Below, piece after piece: positions 54,018-63,081 of a stretch of 64,000 nucleotides of DNA (its first letter is position 1; each line of letters begins with the position of its first letter). Both the position numbers and the translations under genes were made by a program. Below the pieces are notes generated by a model, which saw only the letters and a program-made list of their open reading frames with translations, was not told the origin of the DNA and did no database searches. Origin of the DNA: Histomonas meleagridis (taxonomy: Eukaryota > Parabasalia > Tritrichomonadida > Dientamoebidae); contig WSYJ01000013.1 in the NCBI GenBank assembly GCA_020186115.1, positions 496,001-560,000 of the forward strand, written 5' to 3'.

Positions 54018-56177
54018 ATGCTGATTTTTCTATTTTCTGTTTTATGTCAATTTAAAGAACTTTACTTTAATATCAGCTCACCAGACAATGAAACATGTAA
54101 TAGCATTAATGGGTGCAATTTAAAAACAATTAATTCAACAATCAAAGATAACGATATAATTCATATAACAAATTCTATTTTATCGGATGAATCGGCTCAT
54201 GTTTTTTTAGAATGGATTAATTCAACATCGTTAACAAATATTACGTTAATTGGTAATAATACATTAATTTCAAATCCTGGATTCGAAGATTCTGAATATC
54301 CAGCAATCTTCATTGAAAATGGGTCAATTCAAATCCAAAGCATTATCTTTTCAGGTTTTAGAAATCCAATTCTTAATTCCAACAATTCCTTAATTTCAGT
54401 TAAAGAAACTATATTTTCAAATTCATGTCTTTCAAAATCAGCGCTTCTAGCGTTTGTTAATTCGAATGTTTCCATTGATAATTCACAACTTATCAATAAC
54501 ACAGCTCAATCACAGTCACATCTTGTTGGTGTTAATTGCACAATTACACTTAACTCACTCAAATCCACAATAAATTTTATTGAATCTTTATATATTAAAG
54601 CTTCTTTTCATTTTCTTAATTGTAGTGTTATGGTTGAAAACGGAAACTTTTCTTCAAACACATACAAACTTCCGATGTTTGCGTCATCTAATTCAAGTTC
54701 TCTTACTGTATCACATTCGACATTTGAATATAATGGAGTTCTTTGTTTATTTGCTCTTGAATTTGATTCTATTGTTAATATAACTTCATGTAAATTCTCT
54801 TATAATGTTGGAACAATAATTACAGGCGGCCAAACATCATTTGCATCTTTTACAAGCTGTACAATTGACAATCAGCATAGTGAAGATTTACTTTTCGGGA
54901 TCACTGAATCAAGTATTAACATCACAGATAGTATCTGTACGAACTCAAATATCGCCGGTTTTGCATTGTTAAATTTAATAAACAAAACCCAAAATAAAAT
55001 GAAAATCAAAAATATTACATTAACTTCTATTAAATCGAAAGTTCCTCTTTTTATTGCGGTTGGTGGAAATTTAACATTTAACAAATGTAATATTGAAAAT
55101 GTTGAGTCAGAAGCAGAGATTGTTATTATAAGTCATCAAAATGGCAATTTCATAAATATAAAAGAATCGAATTTCTCGAAACTTATTTCAACAAATGCTG
55201 TTTCAACTGGAATTTCTGGTATTAATTGTAATAATAGTTATATTAATCATATTAATATGTTCGAGAATAATATTTGCGGAGCCCTTTTCGAAAACACAAC
55301 ATTATACTTAAATAATTCGAAATTCATAAAAAATCAATGTTATCCACAAGGTAATTCTTTACCTTTAGCTATTGTTACATCTTCTTTATCGAATACATCG
55401 ATCAAAAATTCCATATTCCATAATAATAGCGCTTTAACTGGTTCTGTTTTCACAATGAATACTACTACTAAACTCAAAAATATCGAATTTGCATCGAATA
55501 AAGCAATTCAAGGAGCCGCAATATTCTCTGCAAACTCAAACATAAAAGTGAAAAATACAAATTTCATTAGTAATTCCGCTATGTCTATAGGAGGAGCAAT
55601 AAGTTTTACATATGGAAATGCTAATTTCACAAATTGTTCATTTATAAAAAATGATTCGCCTGAAGGTTCCGTGTTTTCTATTAAAAATGGTATTAATATT
55701 ACTTTAGATAAATGTATTTCTAAATTAAATAAAGGTGCAAACGCTACTTTTATAAATGCTGAAGGTTTGAATATGAAATTGTTTGTTAACAATTCAGAAG
55801 TCGATGACGAATTTAAAAAAGCTGTTTATGTCGGCGATTTTGAAGTTGCGAATTTTTCAAGTACGAAATTTAACTGTAAAAATAAATGCGCATTTGGAGA
55901 GTTATTAAAGCCGAATTTAAGGAGAAATACGAAAAAGGAAGAAAATAAAACGCCAACACAATCAAAACAAAACATTCAAACAAAAGCGGATGATGATGAA
56001 TTGGAATTCGGTGATGAAGAATTCGAAACTCAAAAATCTTTCAACATTTTATGGGTGGCTTTGCCAGTGACTATATTCATTTTGTTTGTAATATACAAAA
56101 TACTTGGCCCTCGTAAGACAAGAAAAATCTTCAACGCAATTATTAGGTCAAGAGGTAGACGGGATAATTGGTCATAA
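54018..56177 (+). CDS. Pmp-like beta-helix surface protein
   Basis: 719 residues from the ATG at 54018. A signal peptide (MLIFLFSVLCQFKELYFN) leads into a long right-handed beta-helix built from short parallel strands with regularly spaced Asn and Phe (NCSFIKN, NTNFISNSA, NSIFHNNSALTG). It contains GGAI-type repeats (IGGAISF, GAAIFSA), the hallmark shared by chlamydial polymorphic membrane proteins and the trichomonad Pmp family. There are very many N-glycosylation sequons. A juxtamembrane acidic linker precedes one transmembrane helix (ILWVALPVTIFILFVIYKI) and a basic cytosolic tail (RKTRKIFNAIIRSRGRRD). Probably a type I surface protein with an adhesion-like role, by analogy with the family. 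The stop is TAAA. Confidence 0.85.
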   Translation: MLIFLFSVLCQFKELYFNISSPDNETCNSINGCNLKTINSTIKDNDIIHITNSILSDESAHVFLEWINSTSLTNITLIGNNTLISNPGFEDSEYPAIFIENGSIQIQSIIFSGFRNPILNSNNSLISVKETIFSNSCLSKSALLAFVNSNVSIDNSQLINNTAQSQSHLVGVNCTITLNSLKSTINFIESLYIKASFHFLNCSVMVENGNFSSNTYKLPMFASSNSSSLTVSHSTFEYNGVLCLFALEFDSIVNITSCKFSYNVGTIITGGQTSFASFTSCTIDNQHSEDLLFGITESSINITDSICTNSNIAGFALLNLINKTQNKMKIKNITLTSIKSKVPLFIAVGGNLTFNKCNIENVESEAEIVIISHQNGNFINIKESNFSKLISTNAVSTGISGINCNNSYINHINMFENNICGALFENTTLYLNNSKFIKNQCYPQGNSLPLAIVTSSLSNTSIKNSIFHNNSALTGSVFTMNTTTKLKNIEFASNKAIQGAAIFSANSNIKVKNTNFISNSAMSIGGAISFTYGNANFTNCSFIKNDSPEGSVFSIKNGINITLDKCISKLNKGANATFINAEGLNMKLFVNNSEVDDEFKKAVYVGDFEVANFSSTKFNCKNKCAFGELLKPNLRRNTKKEENKTPTQSKQNIQTKADDDELEFGDEEFETQKSFNILWVALPVTIFILFVIYKILGPRKTRKIFNAIIRSRGRRDNWS

Positions 56178-56385
56178 ATTATATTTGTTTCCTAAGAAAT
56201 TGATTTTTTTGTAAATATGAATAAATTCTTTATTCGTTTAATATGTGCATAATTATGAATCAGCTTGTTGATATATATTTTATTATACTCATATATCATT
56301 CTTTATATGAATTTTTACTCACATAATATCTTTGAAAAAGGTATAATATAGTAGATTTTAATATGTATTTATGATTCTTTATAAA

Positions 56386-56745
56386 TTATTTTTCATTCTT
56401 TGCTTTTACAGAAATTATCTCGAAGATTTCTTTGTGTCCTTTTTTAAATGCCCAAATAAGTGCTGTTTTATATAATTTAAATAATACATAAATTTTATTT
56501 TAAAACTTTAAAATAAATATAATATAAAACAAATATATACTTTTAGCATTAATATCAATTACTTCTTGTTCAAGAAGTAATTTAACTATATCTAAATGAC
56601 CTTTATATGATGCACCCATAAGTGCTGTATCAAATGTTTGAAATAATTTCCAAATAATATTTTCAAATTAAAAATTATTAAAATATATATCAGTAATTTC
56701 GTAATCTTAAATTAATTTATATATTTCTATTTAATATGTTCAACA
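56386..56745 (-). pseudogene. Relic of an ankyrin cassette array (3' end)
   Basis: The minus strand has an intact 90-bp ankyrin block at 56539-56628 (TALMGASYKGHLDIVKLLLE...). A 72-bp spacer follows at 56467-56538, then a terminal 26-codon block at 56389-56466 (TALIWAFKKGHKEIFEII...) ending in a TAA at 56386-56388. Upstream is a 60-bp spacer carrying the same TATTTGGAAATTATTT core as in the 0-1.8 kb array, then a decayed ankyrin end with a stop. No start or N-terminal region exists. The rest of 56178-56968 shows no gene. Confidence 0.7.
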
Positions 56746-56968
56746 AAAATTTTTCACAAGAAATTTCACATTTTCACCAAATAATTTTCCTCAATGTCAA
56801 TCACAACACTTTTTCCAATTTTTTCATTTTCTAATGCACAAACGAAATCAAAAACTTCAATTTTTACTTCAATACTTTCATCATATATATCACGATGAAG
56901 TCAAACGCATTTACATGAACGTATTACAATTTCAGATTGTAGACACGTCCACTTTTGATCTCCTGCGC

Positions 56969-58999
56969 CTACACGAGCGCACCGGATGATCCCAAAATTA
57001 TTGCTACGTTCTCTTTGATTTCGTTTTTATTTCTCATCTTATCCAAGAACGAAGTTAATCCGAACGCGAATTGGAACGAGTTATTTTTCATTTGGTCTTT
57101 CTTCATTAGTTCTTCAGTCTTCGCCACGTTTTCCACGACAAACGAAGATCGAGCGATTGCTCTGGAGTATAATTTCCTTTGTAGTTTCAAATCAGCTTTA
57201 ATTCCATCGACAATAATATCGAATTCTTTATCAGTGAATTCGAACCCAGGCTTACGAAACATATAAAAAACTGTTCCATAATTACCATCGCCACTTACAA
57301 ACAATCTTCGGATCTTATCTAAGTCACAATTAAATCCATTCTCTAATAGCTCGAGTCGTATCATCTCAATGAAGATATCAATGTATTGCGGTGTGAATAA
57401 AAAAGCGACGTTAAGGAAGAAGCGAGCGTTCTTAAGGTTAAAGTATGGCGATAATGGATTTAATACTATTCGAACTGCTTCGACCCAAACTTCGCCACTT
57501 TTCGGCGTGTTTTTGATAGCTTCTTTAAGAGTTTCGATTTGCTCATTGCCATCTTCTAATTGGATTCGTAACGCCCATAGCCTTCCAGTGCTTGAATGCT
57601 TCTTAAGACCTTCTTTGACTAACTCTAATGCTTTACGGATTTTATTATGTCGGATTAAATACATGGAATACTCGAGGTAAACACGCCAGTCACTGTTGTA
57701 GTTCTTGTATAAGCGATTATAATATTCTAATGCTAATTTGGCATTTTTGTCATTGTTAATTTCAGCAACTTTGGCACACGCTAATAACACTATGGACGCA
57801 TATTTTTGTGGTGAGATATGAAATGATTGATCTAATAACAGTTTTGACAAGTTTCGGTCACCATAGAACATTTCAATAATTGCCGCATTATAAAACACTC
57901 GCCATCTTTGGTCAGGCGAAACAAGGAGTAAACACTCGCCCATATGGATACGTGATATTGTTAATGAGTTATAGCGAGATGCTAATAATAATGCTGTCGC
58001 TTGGATTAATTTGGATAATGTGTTTTGTGATAGGTTCTCCTTGGCTTTATTGAGGGTGTTGATTATGTCAGCTTCCGAGGTTTGAAGTTGTAAGAGTTGA
58101 TTCCAATTATTTGGCATTGTGATATTTCGTTGGGTTCCTAAACGAGCATAAGATAAGGACAACTCGTTGTAGCCACGGCGATGGAGATACTCGGAAAGCT
58201 CAACAAAGAAGCCAGACTTACTAATTGTCTTTTGATCAATTAATGACAATAAATGAAGTGCATTTTCAACATCGCCATGTCGTACTTCAAATAAAATACC
58301 CTCGGCTACTGACGCCGGAGCACCTTTAGAGTGCATATTAAGGTAAATTTGCCCTAAAATTTGGCGCGCCGATGAAAACCGTTGGCGGCGTTCAAATTGC
58401 TTAAGAAGTTTCACGGTGATTTGATCAGAGAAATGTGTTTGGACAAGACCTTTCTTAAGGACTTCTTCTGCTTCATCTGATTTACCAATTTCATCAAGAA
58501 GTTTGGCATGATCAAGATAACATTGTGGTGCTGTGGGATCAATTGATTCGGCTCTAGTATAAAGATCAAATGCTTCTTTGTTAAGAAATCGTCTTTTGTT
58601 GGAATCAGCTGCTGATCTATAAATTCGATACTTGTCTTTTGCATTCGAACAGTTTTTAATGAGTTCTTTAAGCACTGCACGTGCTTCATTCGGCTTGTGG
58701 GTTTCTATTAATTGATCATATCTTTCAAGTGAGGCTTCTAAATCTGTTTCAATGAGTTTAGCTATGTGATTAGGAAGATATGAATTAAGAGATTGTGACC
58801 TACGATGATTTGCTTTAGCTGGTGGTTCAGTAAAACCATTTTGTCGGAATTTAGGATGTTGTGATGGAAGTGTATAATCATCTCCAAAACTAAAAAAAGA
58901 GTCTTGCTCACTAGGAAGAAGTGTAACTAACCCAGGAATGTCGGTGCTATGATCAGAGCTCATTATGTCGCTTTCGACAAAGGTTTCCCAAGTCGACAT
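56969..58999 (-). CDS. TPR/HAT-repeat protein
   Basis: 676 residues from an ATG at 58999. A ~90-residue acidic and polar leader (ends NHRRSQSLNSYLPNHIAKLI) precedes tandem TPR-like helix pairs (EAFDLYTRAESIDPTAPQCY LDHAKLLDEIGKSDEAEEVL). Later HAT-like repeats follow (DWRVYLEYSMYLIRHNKIRK ALELVKEGLKKHSSTGRLWA; SGEVWVEAVRI). The W-Y/A-E spacing of HAT repeats is found in RNA-processing factors such as Prp6 and CstF77, so a scaffold in RNA metabolism is possible but not proven. Codon use is more GC-rich in the 3' half. Motif GTGACGTTT (minus-strand reading, 59024-59032) lies ~25 bp upstream of the ATG. Confidence 0.65.
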   Translation of the reverse strand: MSTWETFVESDIMSSDHSTDIPGLVTLLPSEQDSFFSFGDDYTLPSQHPKFRQNGFTEPPAKANHRRSQSLNSYLPNHIAKLIETDLEASLERYDQLIETHKPNEARAVLKELIKNCSNAKDKYRIYRSAADSNKRRFLNKEAFDLYTRAESIDPTAPQCYLDHAKLLDEIGKSDEAEEVLKKGLVQTHFSDQITVKLLKQFERRQRFSSARQILGQIYLNMHSKGAPASVAEGILFEVRHGDVENALHLLSLIDQKTISKSGFFVELSEYLHRRGYNELSLSYARLGTQRNITMPNNWNQLLQLQTSEADIINTLNKAKENLSQNTLSKLIQATALLLASRYNSLTISRIHMGECLLLVSPDQRWRVFYNAAIIEMFYGDRNLSKLLLDQSFHISPQKYASIVLLACAKVAEINNDKNAKLALEYYNRLYKNYNSDWRVYLEYSMYLIRHNKIRKALELVKEGLKKHSSTGRLWALRIQLEDGNEQIETLKEAIKNTPKSGEVWVEAVRIVLNPLSPYFNLKNARFFLNVAFLFTPQYIDIFIEMIRLELLENGFNCDLDKIRRLFVSGDGNYGTVFYMFRKPGFEFTDKEFDIIVDGIKADLKLQRKLYSRAIARSSFVVENVAKTEELMKKDQMKNNSFQFAFGLTSFLDKMRNKNEIKENVAIILGSSGALV

Positions 59000-59113
59000 T
59001 AATTCGTTTGCAATTTTTCAAAAAAACGTCACTTTTCGTAAATTTTGTTCGTTTTTTTTTCTCCCTTAAAAAAAGAATAAATAATTTTGCACCGTAATTT
59101 GCTTTTTTTTTAC

Positions 59114-61570
59114 TTAAATACTCGCACTAGCTTTATTTTTTTGATGCCTTTTCCATAATATTGCTCCGGAAATTATTAATGCAACAAAAACTAAAACACC
59201 AATTACAATTCCTGCAATTGCACCATCGGAAATTCCATTGTTATCTTCAAATACATTCTCCTCAATTCGGTTAGACATTGGCTCCAGTACATAGCCATCG
59301 TTCATTGTAAAAGGAACATTACCGAAGTTAACGGTCGACCTGATGCCATTTTTGAAATAAGTTTGTTGAACAGTCCAATCGCTCTTAAGGACTCTATGTG
59401 TCTCCATTTCATCAAACATTGTTTCATGTGCAACAGGTGATGCAATATGATATGATTCATTAAACATTGTTTTATTTGCCGCCCATTGATTCCTATTTAA
59501 TTGATACATAGGCGGGACACCATATAAGGCATTGAAGAGATCGCGCTTACGCCATATGGCTGGCATTTTGTTGTTGAAATCTCCCCAATACCAATATGCA
59601 ATAGCACATTCATGATATACAAGTTCCCATAATGGGAGGCGATACCGTTCTCCAACTTGGTACTTGACAAGATTTTCTGGAAGTTCACCATAAATAATTT
59701 CAGATGTGAAATGACCAGAGTCAGCAATACGGAAACTAGCAAGACTCATCATTCCTTCAAAGTAATCACACTCTGCAACGGCTGCATCAATTCCGGTTTC
59801 TGATCCACAAACCATTCCATAATCATCATGTAGAGCTGCTAAAGTAAGCTTACGAAAATGCTTGGAAAGAGTGCGGTTAGAAGGGTGTATAGAAGAATAG
59901 TCTTCAAACCATGCAGTTGCAGTTACTCCATCAATAAATCGACATGTTCTTTTATCACCATCTTCTATTTCTTTGTCAACCTTTTGGCGAAGATAGTATG
60001 GCCAGAATTGATCTGAAACTGCATCAAGCCAAACAAGTTGGTTATCTTTTGTATATACAGAACACATTTCTTGAAAAGTCCCATCCTTTTTAATGACGAT
60101 TTGATTCCGCTCATAAGATTCATTTATCCAATCTTGATGCCAATTGAGCTGATATGTTGTATTTGGTTCCATAGCATCTTGATATACATCATAACGGCTG
60201 CTAACGATAGAGCGGTTATTGCAAAAGTCAATTACATCACCATATGCATGACTAGAAAGTATGTATTTCATGGAGAAGTTGTCTTGCATTTCAGCATATA
60301 TGTCCTTATTACTTTGGTAAAGCCATATGTTCGCTGCACCTCTCATGTTTTCAAGACTTTCTTTTAATTGAGGATGTTCTTGAATCTTTTGTTTAAAACT
60401 TTTGTAAAAACCAACTTCTTGGGCATACCCACGGTAACGCTTTGCAATTGTAACATGTCCACCATCATCGAAAAAGACATATTTACATCTACGATTATAA
60501 GCGAATAGGCCTTTTTGCGATTGCCACTTAAGGAAAACCCATGGATTGGAATTTTTCTCATTAGCCGGATTCAGGGTTATTGAAGCATCATCAACTGTTT
60601 GAATAATTATCATGTACCCTCCATGTCCAGAAACACTACTATCTGTATTATTACTATAAGAGGCTATCCCAAAGAACCCCATTGAAAGGCCGTGTCCACT
60701 ATAACCAGCCAATTGCATTGATAATGATAAATTATGATTAACAGGAATAATCATACCTTCTCCATGGGGGATAATAAAAGATTCGTCTGGGTTTGTCTCA
60801 AAGGCATAAATTAAAAGATTTCCCAGTTGGAAATCTTCCTCACTAATTTGTATTTCATATTGTATTTCCTCATCGGAAAGCTGGTAACTGATGTACATGA
60901 TATTGCTTGTTCGTTGGTCCATAAAAGATGCGTTAAATCCATTTTCGATTGTTTTGATTTGTAAAACACTTTTTCTAGTTTGCTGAGCAGAAGATGGCTG
61001 AACCCATTGCCTCCCAGTCCTTTTATCAAGTACACTGATAGTAAGATCAGTGATATTAAAAAAGAATCGAATTTTTGAATTTTCAAGTATTTGATCATTA
61101 ACCACAGGATCGAATTCAATGGACCTTACCGCATCAACTGAAACAATTCCATACTTGAAACTTAGGTTCCCGTTTCCGACGAATCGTGGCGAAATTGAGG
61201 TAATATTACGTCCAATGAAAACAGTAACAGTGTATTTTGTTAATGATTCAGAGCGTTCTTCAAATGCATCAGAAACGCTAAAATATTTTTGCACATGACC
61301 TTCTGAATCCAAAACAGTGTATCCGAATGTAACCATACCTGAGCCAGATGCTGACATTTCGCATAAAAAATTATAAAATGTTCCTGCTTCTACATTCATT
61401 TTTTCGGTTGTGGTAACAGAAAAATCAATTGAAGAAGAACCAGAATGAGAAAATATAGAATACTTATCGCTTAATTGAATGGAATAGCATTCGGTGCCTC
61501 CTCTTGACCATCCTTTTGTTAGGTTAAATGTTTCCGAAAAAGATATAACAAAGAAGACATTGATGAGCAT
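59114..61570 (-). CDS. Membrane-anchored glycoside hydrolase-like protein (DUF5696/GH101-GH129-like)
   Basis: 818 residues. A signal peptide (MLINVFFVISFSETFNLTKG) is followed by a beta-sandwich region (~20-350), then a barrel-like region (~380-700) with acidic/aromatic motifs in strand-end positions: DDGGHVTIAKRYRGYAQEVG, LNWHQDWINES, LVWLDAVSDQFWPYY, RLPLWELVYHECAIAYWYWG. A C-terminal transmembrane helix (GAIAGIVIGVLVFVALIISG) and short Lys-rich tail make it a type I surface protein. The layout resembles bacterial DUF5696 and GH101/GH129 alpha-N-acetylgalactosaminidases that act on mucin O-glycans; I infer the family from pattern and cannot confirm catalytic residues. Capture from bacteria is plausible. 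The divergent gap to 61859 is rich in AACGGT/AACGTT motifs. Confidence 0.55.
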   Translation of the reverse strand: MLINVFFVISFSETFNLTKGWSRGGTECYSIQLSDKYSIFSHSGSSSIDFSVTTTEKMNVEAGTFYNFLCEMSASGSGMVTFGYTVLDSEGHVQKYFSVSDAFEERSESLTKYTVTVFIGRNITSISPRFVGNGNLSFKYGIVSVDAVRSIEFDPVVNDQILENSKIRFFFNITDLTISVLDKRTGRQWVQPSSAQQTRKSVLQIKTIENGFNASFMDQRTSNIMYISYQLSDEEIQYEIQISEEDFQLGNLLIYAFETNPDESFIIPHGEGMIIPVNHNLSLSMQLAGYSGHGLSMGFFGIASYSNNTDSSVSGHGGYMIIIQTVDDASITLNPANEKNSNPWVFLKWQSQKGLFAYNRRCKYVFFDDGGHVTIAKRYRGYAQEVGFYKSFKQKIQEHPQLKESLENMRGAANIWLYQSNKDIYAEMQDNFSMKYILSSHAYGDVIDFCNNRSIVSSRYDVYQDAMEPNTTYQLNWHQDWINESYERNQIVIKKDGTFQEMCSVYTKDNQLVWLDAVSDQFWPYYLRQKVDKEIEDGDKRTCRFIDGVTATAWFEDYSSIHPSNRTLSKHFRKLTLAALHDDYGMVCGSETGIDAAVAECDYFEGMMSLASFRIADSGHFTSEIIYGELPENLVKYQVGERYRLPLWELVYHECAIAYWYWGDFNNKMPAIWRKRDLFNALYGVPPMYQLNRNQWAANKTMFNESYHIASPVAHETMFDEMETHRVLKSDWTVQQTYFKNGIRSTVNFGNVPFTMNDGYVLEPMSNRIEENVFEDNNGISDGAIAGIVIGVLVFVALIISGAILWKRHQKNKASASI

Positions 61571-61633
61571 TTTTCTTTGATTTTAAATTTCAGATTTTTT
61601 GAAAGTTTGAATTGAACTGTAACTCAAAACCGC

Positions 61634-61845
61634 ATGAACGATACGTGGAACGTTATAAATTGTGGGGTTCCTACTAAACGGTCGGTTGTTAAAAACGGTT
61701 TCATTCTCTTTTGTTATTTGGTAAACGTGCACCCTTCCTGAAATTGTGAAGAATATTAACGGTTTTTGGTCTGAAAAGTGTTTTTTAATTTTTTTTCTTT
61801 TGAGTTTTGAGTACTTTATATTCGCCACTTTTTTTACGTTTAGCA
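61634..61845. promoter_or_regulatory. Cluster of AACGGT/AACGTT/AACGAT motifs in a divergent gap
   Basis: Between the glycoside-hydrolase-like gene (ATG 61570) and the phosphatase gene (ATG 61859) lie AACGATACGT (61638-61647), GAACGTTATA (61648-61657), AAACGGTCGG (61677-61686), AAACGGTTTC (61693-61702), TTAACGGTTT (61757-61766) and TACGTTTA (61836-61843). This is the densest cluster of the motif family in the window. Confidence 0.55.
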
Positions 61846-61858
61846 ATTTCTAATTTTA

Positions 61859-62770
61859 ATGGATATTGACCAGATACTAGAGAAACTTTGGAAATGTAAT
61901 CTTCCAACATCAGAAGAATTTGATTTTTTAGTGTCTAGGTCTATTGAAATTTTATCTAAAGAGTCAAATGTCCTCCACATTCATTCTCCAATAACAGTTT
62001 GTGGTGATATTCATGGACAATTTTACGATCTTCTTGAATTGTTTTCCATAGGTGGCCAACCTCCAGAGCAAAACTTTATTTTTCTTGGTGATTATGTTGA
62101 TCGCGGTTTTTATGGAGCTGAAACATTTTTACTTCTAATTGCACTCAAAATACGATTTCCTACCAAGATATATCTTCTTAGAGGCAATCATGAGTGCGAG
62201 GAAATCTCAACAGAATATGGTTTTTACGAAGAAATTACCAATAAATTTAAGAACAATGACTCCTATTCCAAATGCCTTAGTGTTTTTAACATGCTTCCAC
62301 TTGCAGCCCTAATTGATGATAAGATATTTTGCGTTCATGGAGGTCTAAGTCCTGAATTACATCAAATTCGAGAGCTTGATGATATTGATAGAAATGCAGA
62401 ACCACCAAAAGAAGGTGCATTTCTTGATATTTTATGGTCAGATCCAGATTTCATAAAAGGATTCACCCAATCACAACGAGGAGCAGGTTATATGTTTGGC
62501 GGAGATGTTACTGAGCAATTCATCCATCAAAATAACCTAAATTATATCCTTAGAGCCCATCAATTTGCTGAAGAAGGGTTTGAAAAATGGTTTAATGGAC
62601 TTCTTTACACAGTTTGGTCTGCTCCAAATTATTGTTATAGAAGTGGAAACAAAGCTTCGATTTATGAAATATCTTCATTGTCGAAAGCAAGATTTAAAAC
62701 ATTTAAAGAAGCGCCGATATATGCAAGGGGAAATATACCGATTTCTAAAATACCCCAATATTTCTCTTAA
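61859..62770 (+). CDS. PPP-family Ser/Thr phosphatase, PP2A/PP4/PP6 type catalytic subunit
   Basis: 303 residues, the normal size. All metal and catalytic motifs are present: GDIHGQ, GDYVDRG, RGNHE, the HGG of FCVHGGLSP, and the RAH of ILRAHQFAEEG, then WSAPNYCYR. The sequence follows the PP2A/PP4/PP6 branch; FLDILWSDPD and RGAGYMFGGDV fit it. The C terminus is IPQYFS instead of the PP2A tail TPDYFL, so the terminal Leu that is carboxymethylated in PP2A is Ser here. PP4 or PP6 is the nearest by eye. An A-subunit-like HEAT protein is encoded at 10671-12083, but no link is shown. Confidence 0.95.
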   Translation: MDIDQILEKLWKCNLPTSEEFDFLVSRSIEILSKESNVLHIHSPITVCGDIHGQFYDLLELFSIGGQPPEQNFIFLGDYVDRGFYGAETFLLLIALKIRFPTKIYLLRGNHECEEISTEYGFYEEITNKFKNNDSYSKCLSVFNMLPLAALIDDKIFCVHGGLSPELHQIRELDDIDRNAEPPKEGAFLDILWSDPDFIKGFTQSQRGAGYMFGGDVTEQFIHQNNLNYILRAHQFAEEGFEKWFNGLLYTVWSAPNYCYRSGNKASIYEISSLSKARFKTFKEAPIYARGNIPISKIPQYFS

Positions 62771-63081
62771 GGGAATGTTAACATTTAGTTCAAAAACTTA
62801 TTCGACTCATTAATAAAATACCAAAATTAAAGTTTCCTGATATTTATAATGTTTTTCATTTTGTGAATGGTGCCCTAACGATAGGGATAGAATAAGTGCC
62901 ACTTTTTGTACTGTTTCCCTGTTGTAAAAATTAGAACATGACAACTATCAAGTTTCATAAAAACCTTCAAAACATAATGTAAAGTAAACAAAATACGTTT
63001 TTCACCACTTTTTGCAACAAAGATATGCATATCGTCGTTGAAAGGATTTTGTGATGCATTCAATTTTGAAAATCTAAGATA
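62771..63081. other. Gap with a TAACGATAG motif
   Basis: TAACGATAG at 62876-62884 matches the Myb-type recognition sequence and lies ~200 bp upstream of the BspA-like gene start. No gene was recognised here. Confidence 0.4.

Noticed and set aside
4305-56180. TAAA overlapping the stop codon as a polyadenylation signal
   Set aside because: About half of the genes have TAA followed by A, but that is near expectation in such AT-rich DNA. Known trichomonad practice would predict it, yet the window alone does not demonstrate it.
63001-63063. 62-residue minus-strand frame near the second BspA gene
   Set aside because: Short, no motif, and overlaps the upstream region of the BspA-like gene; not supported.
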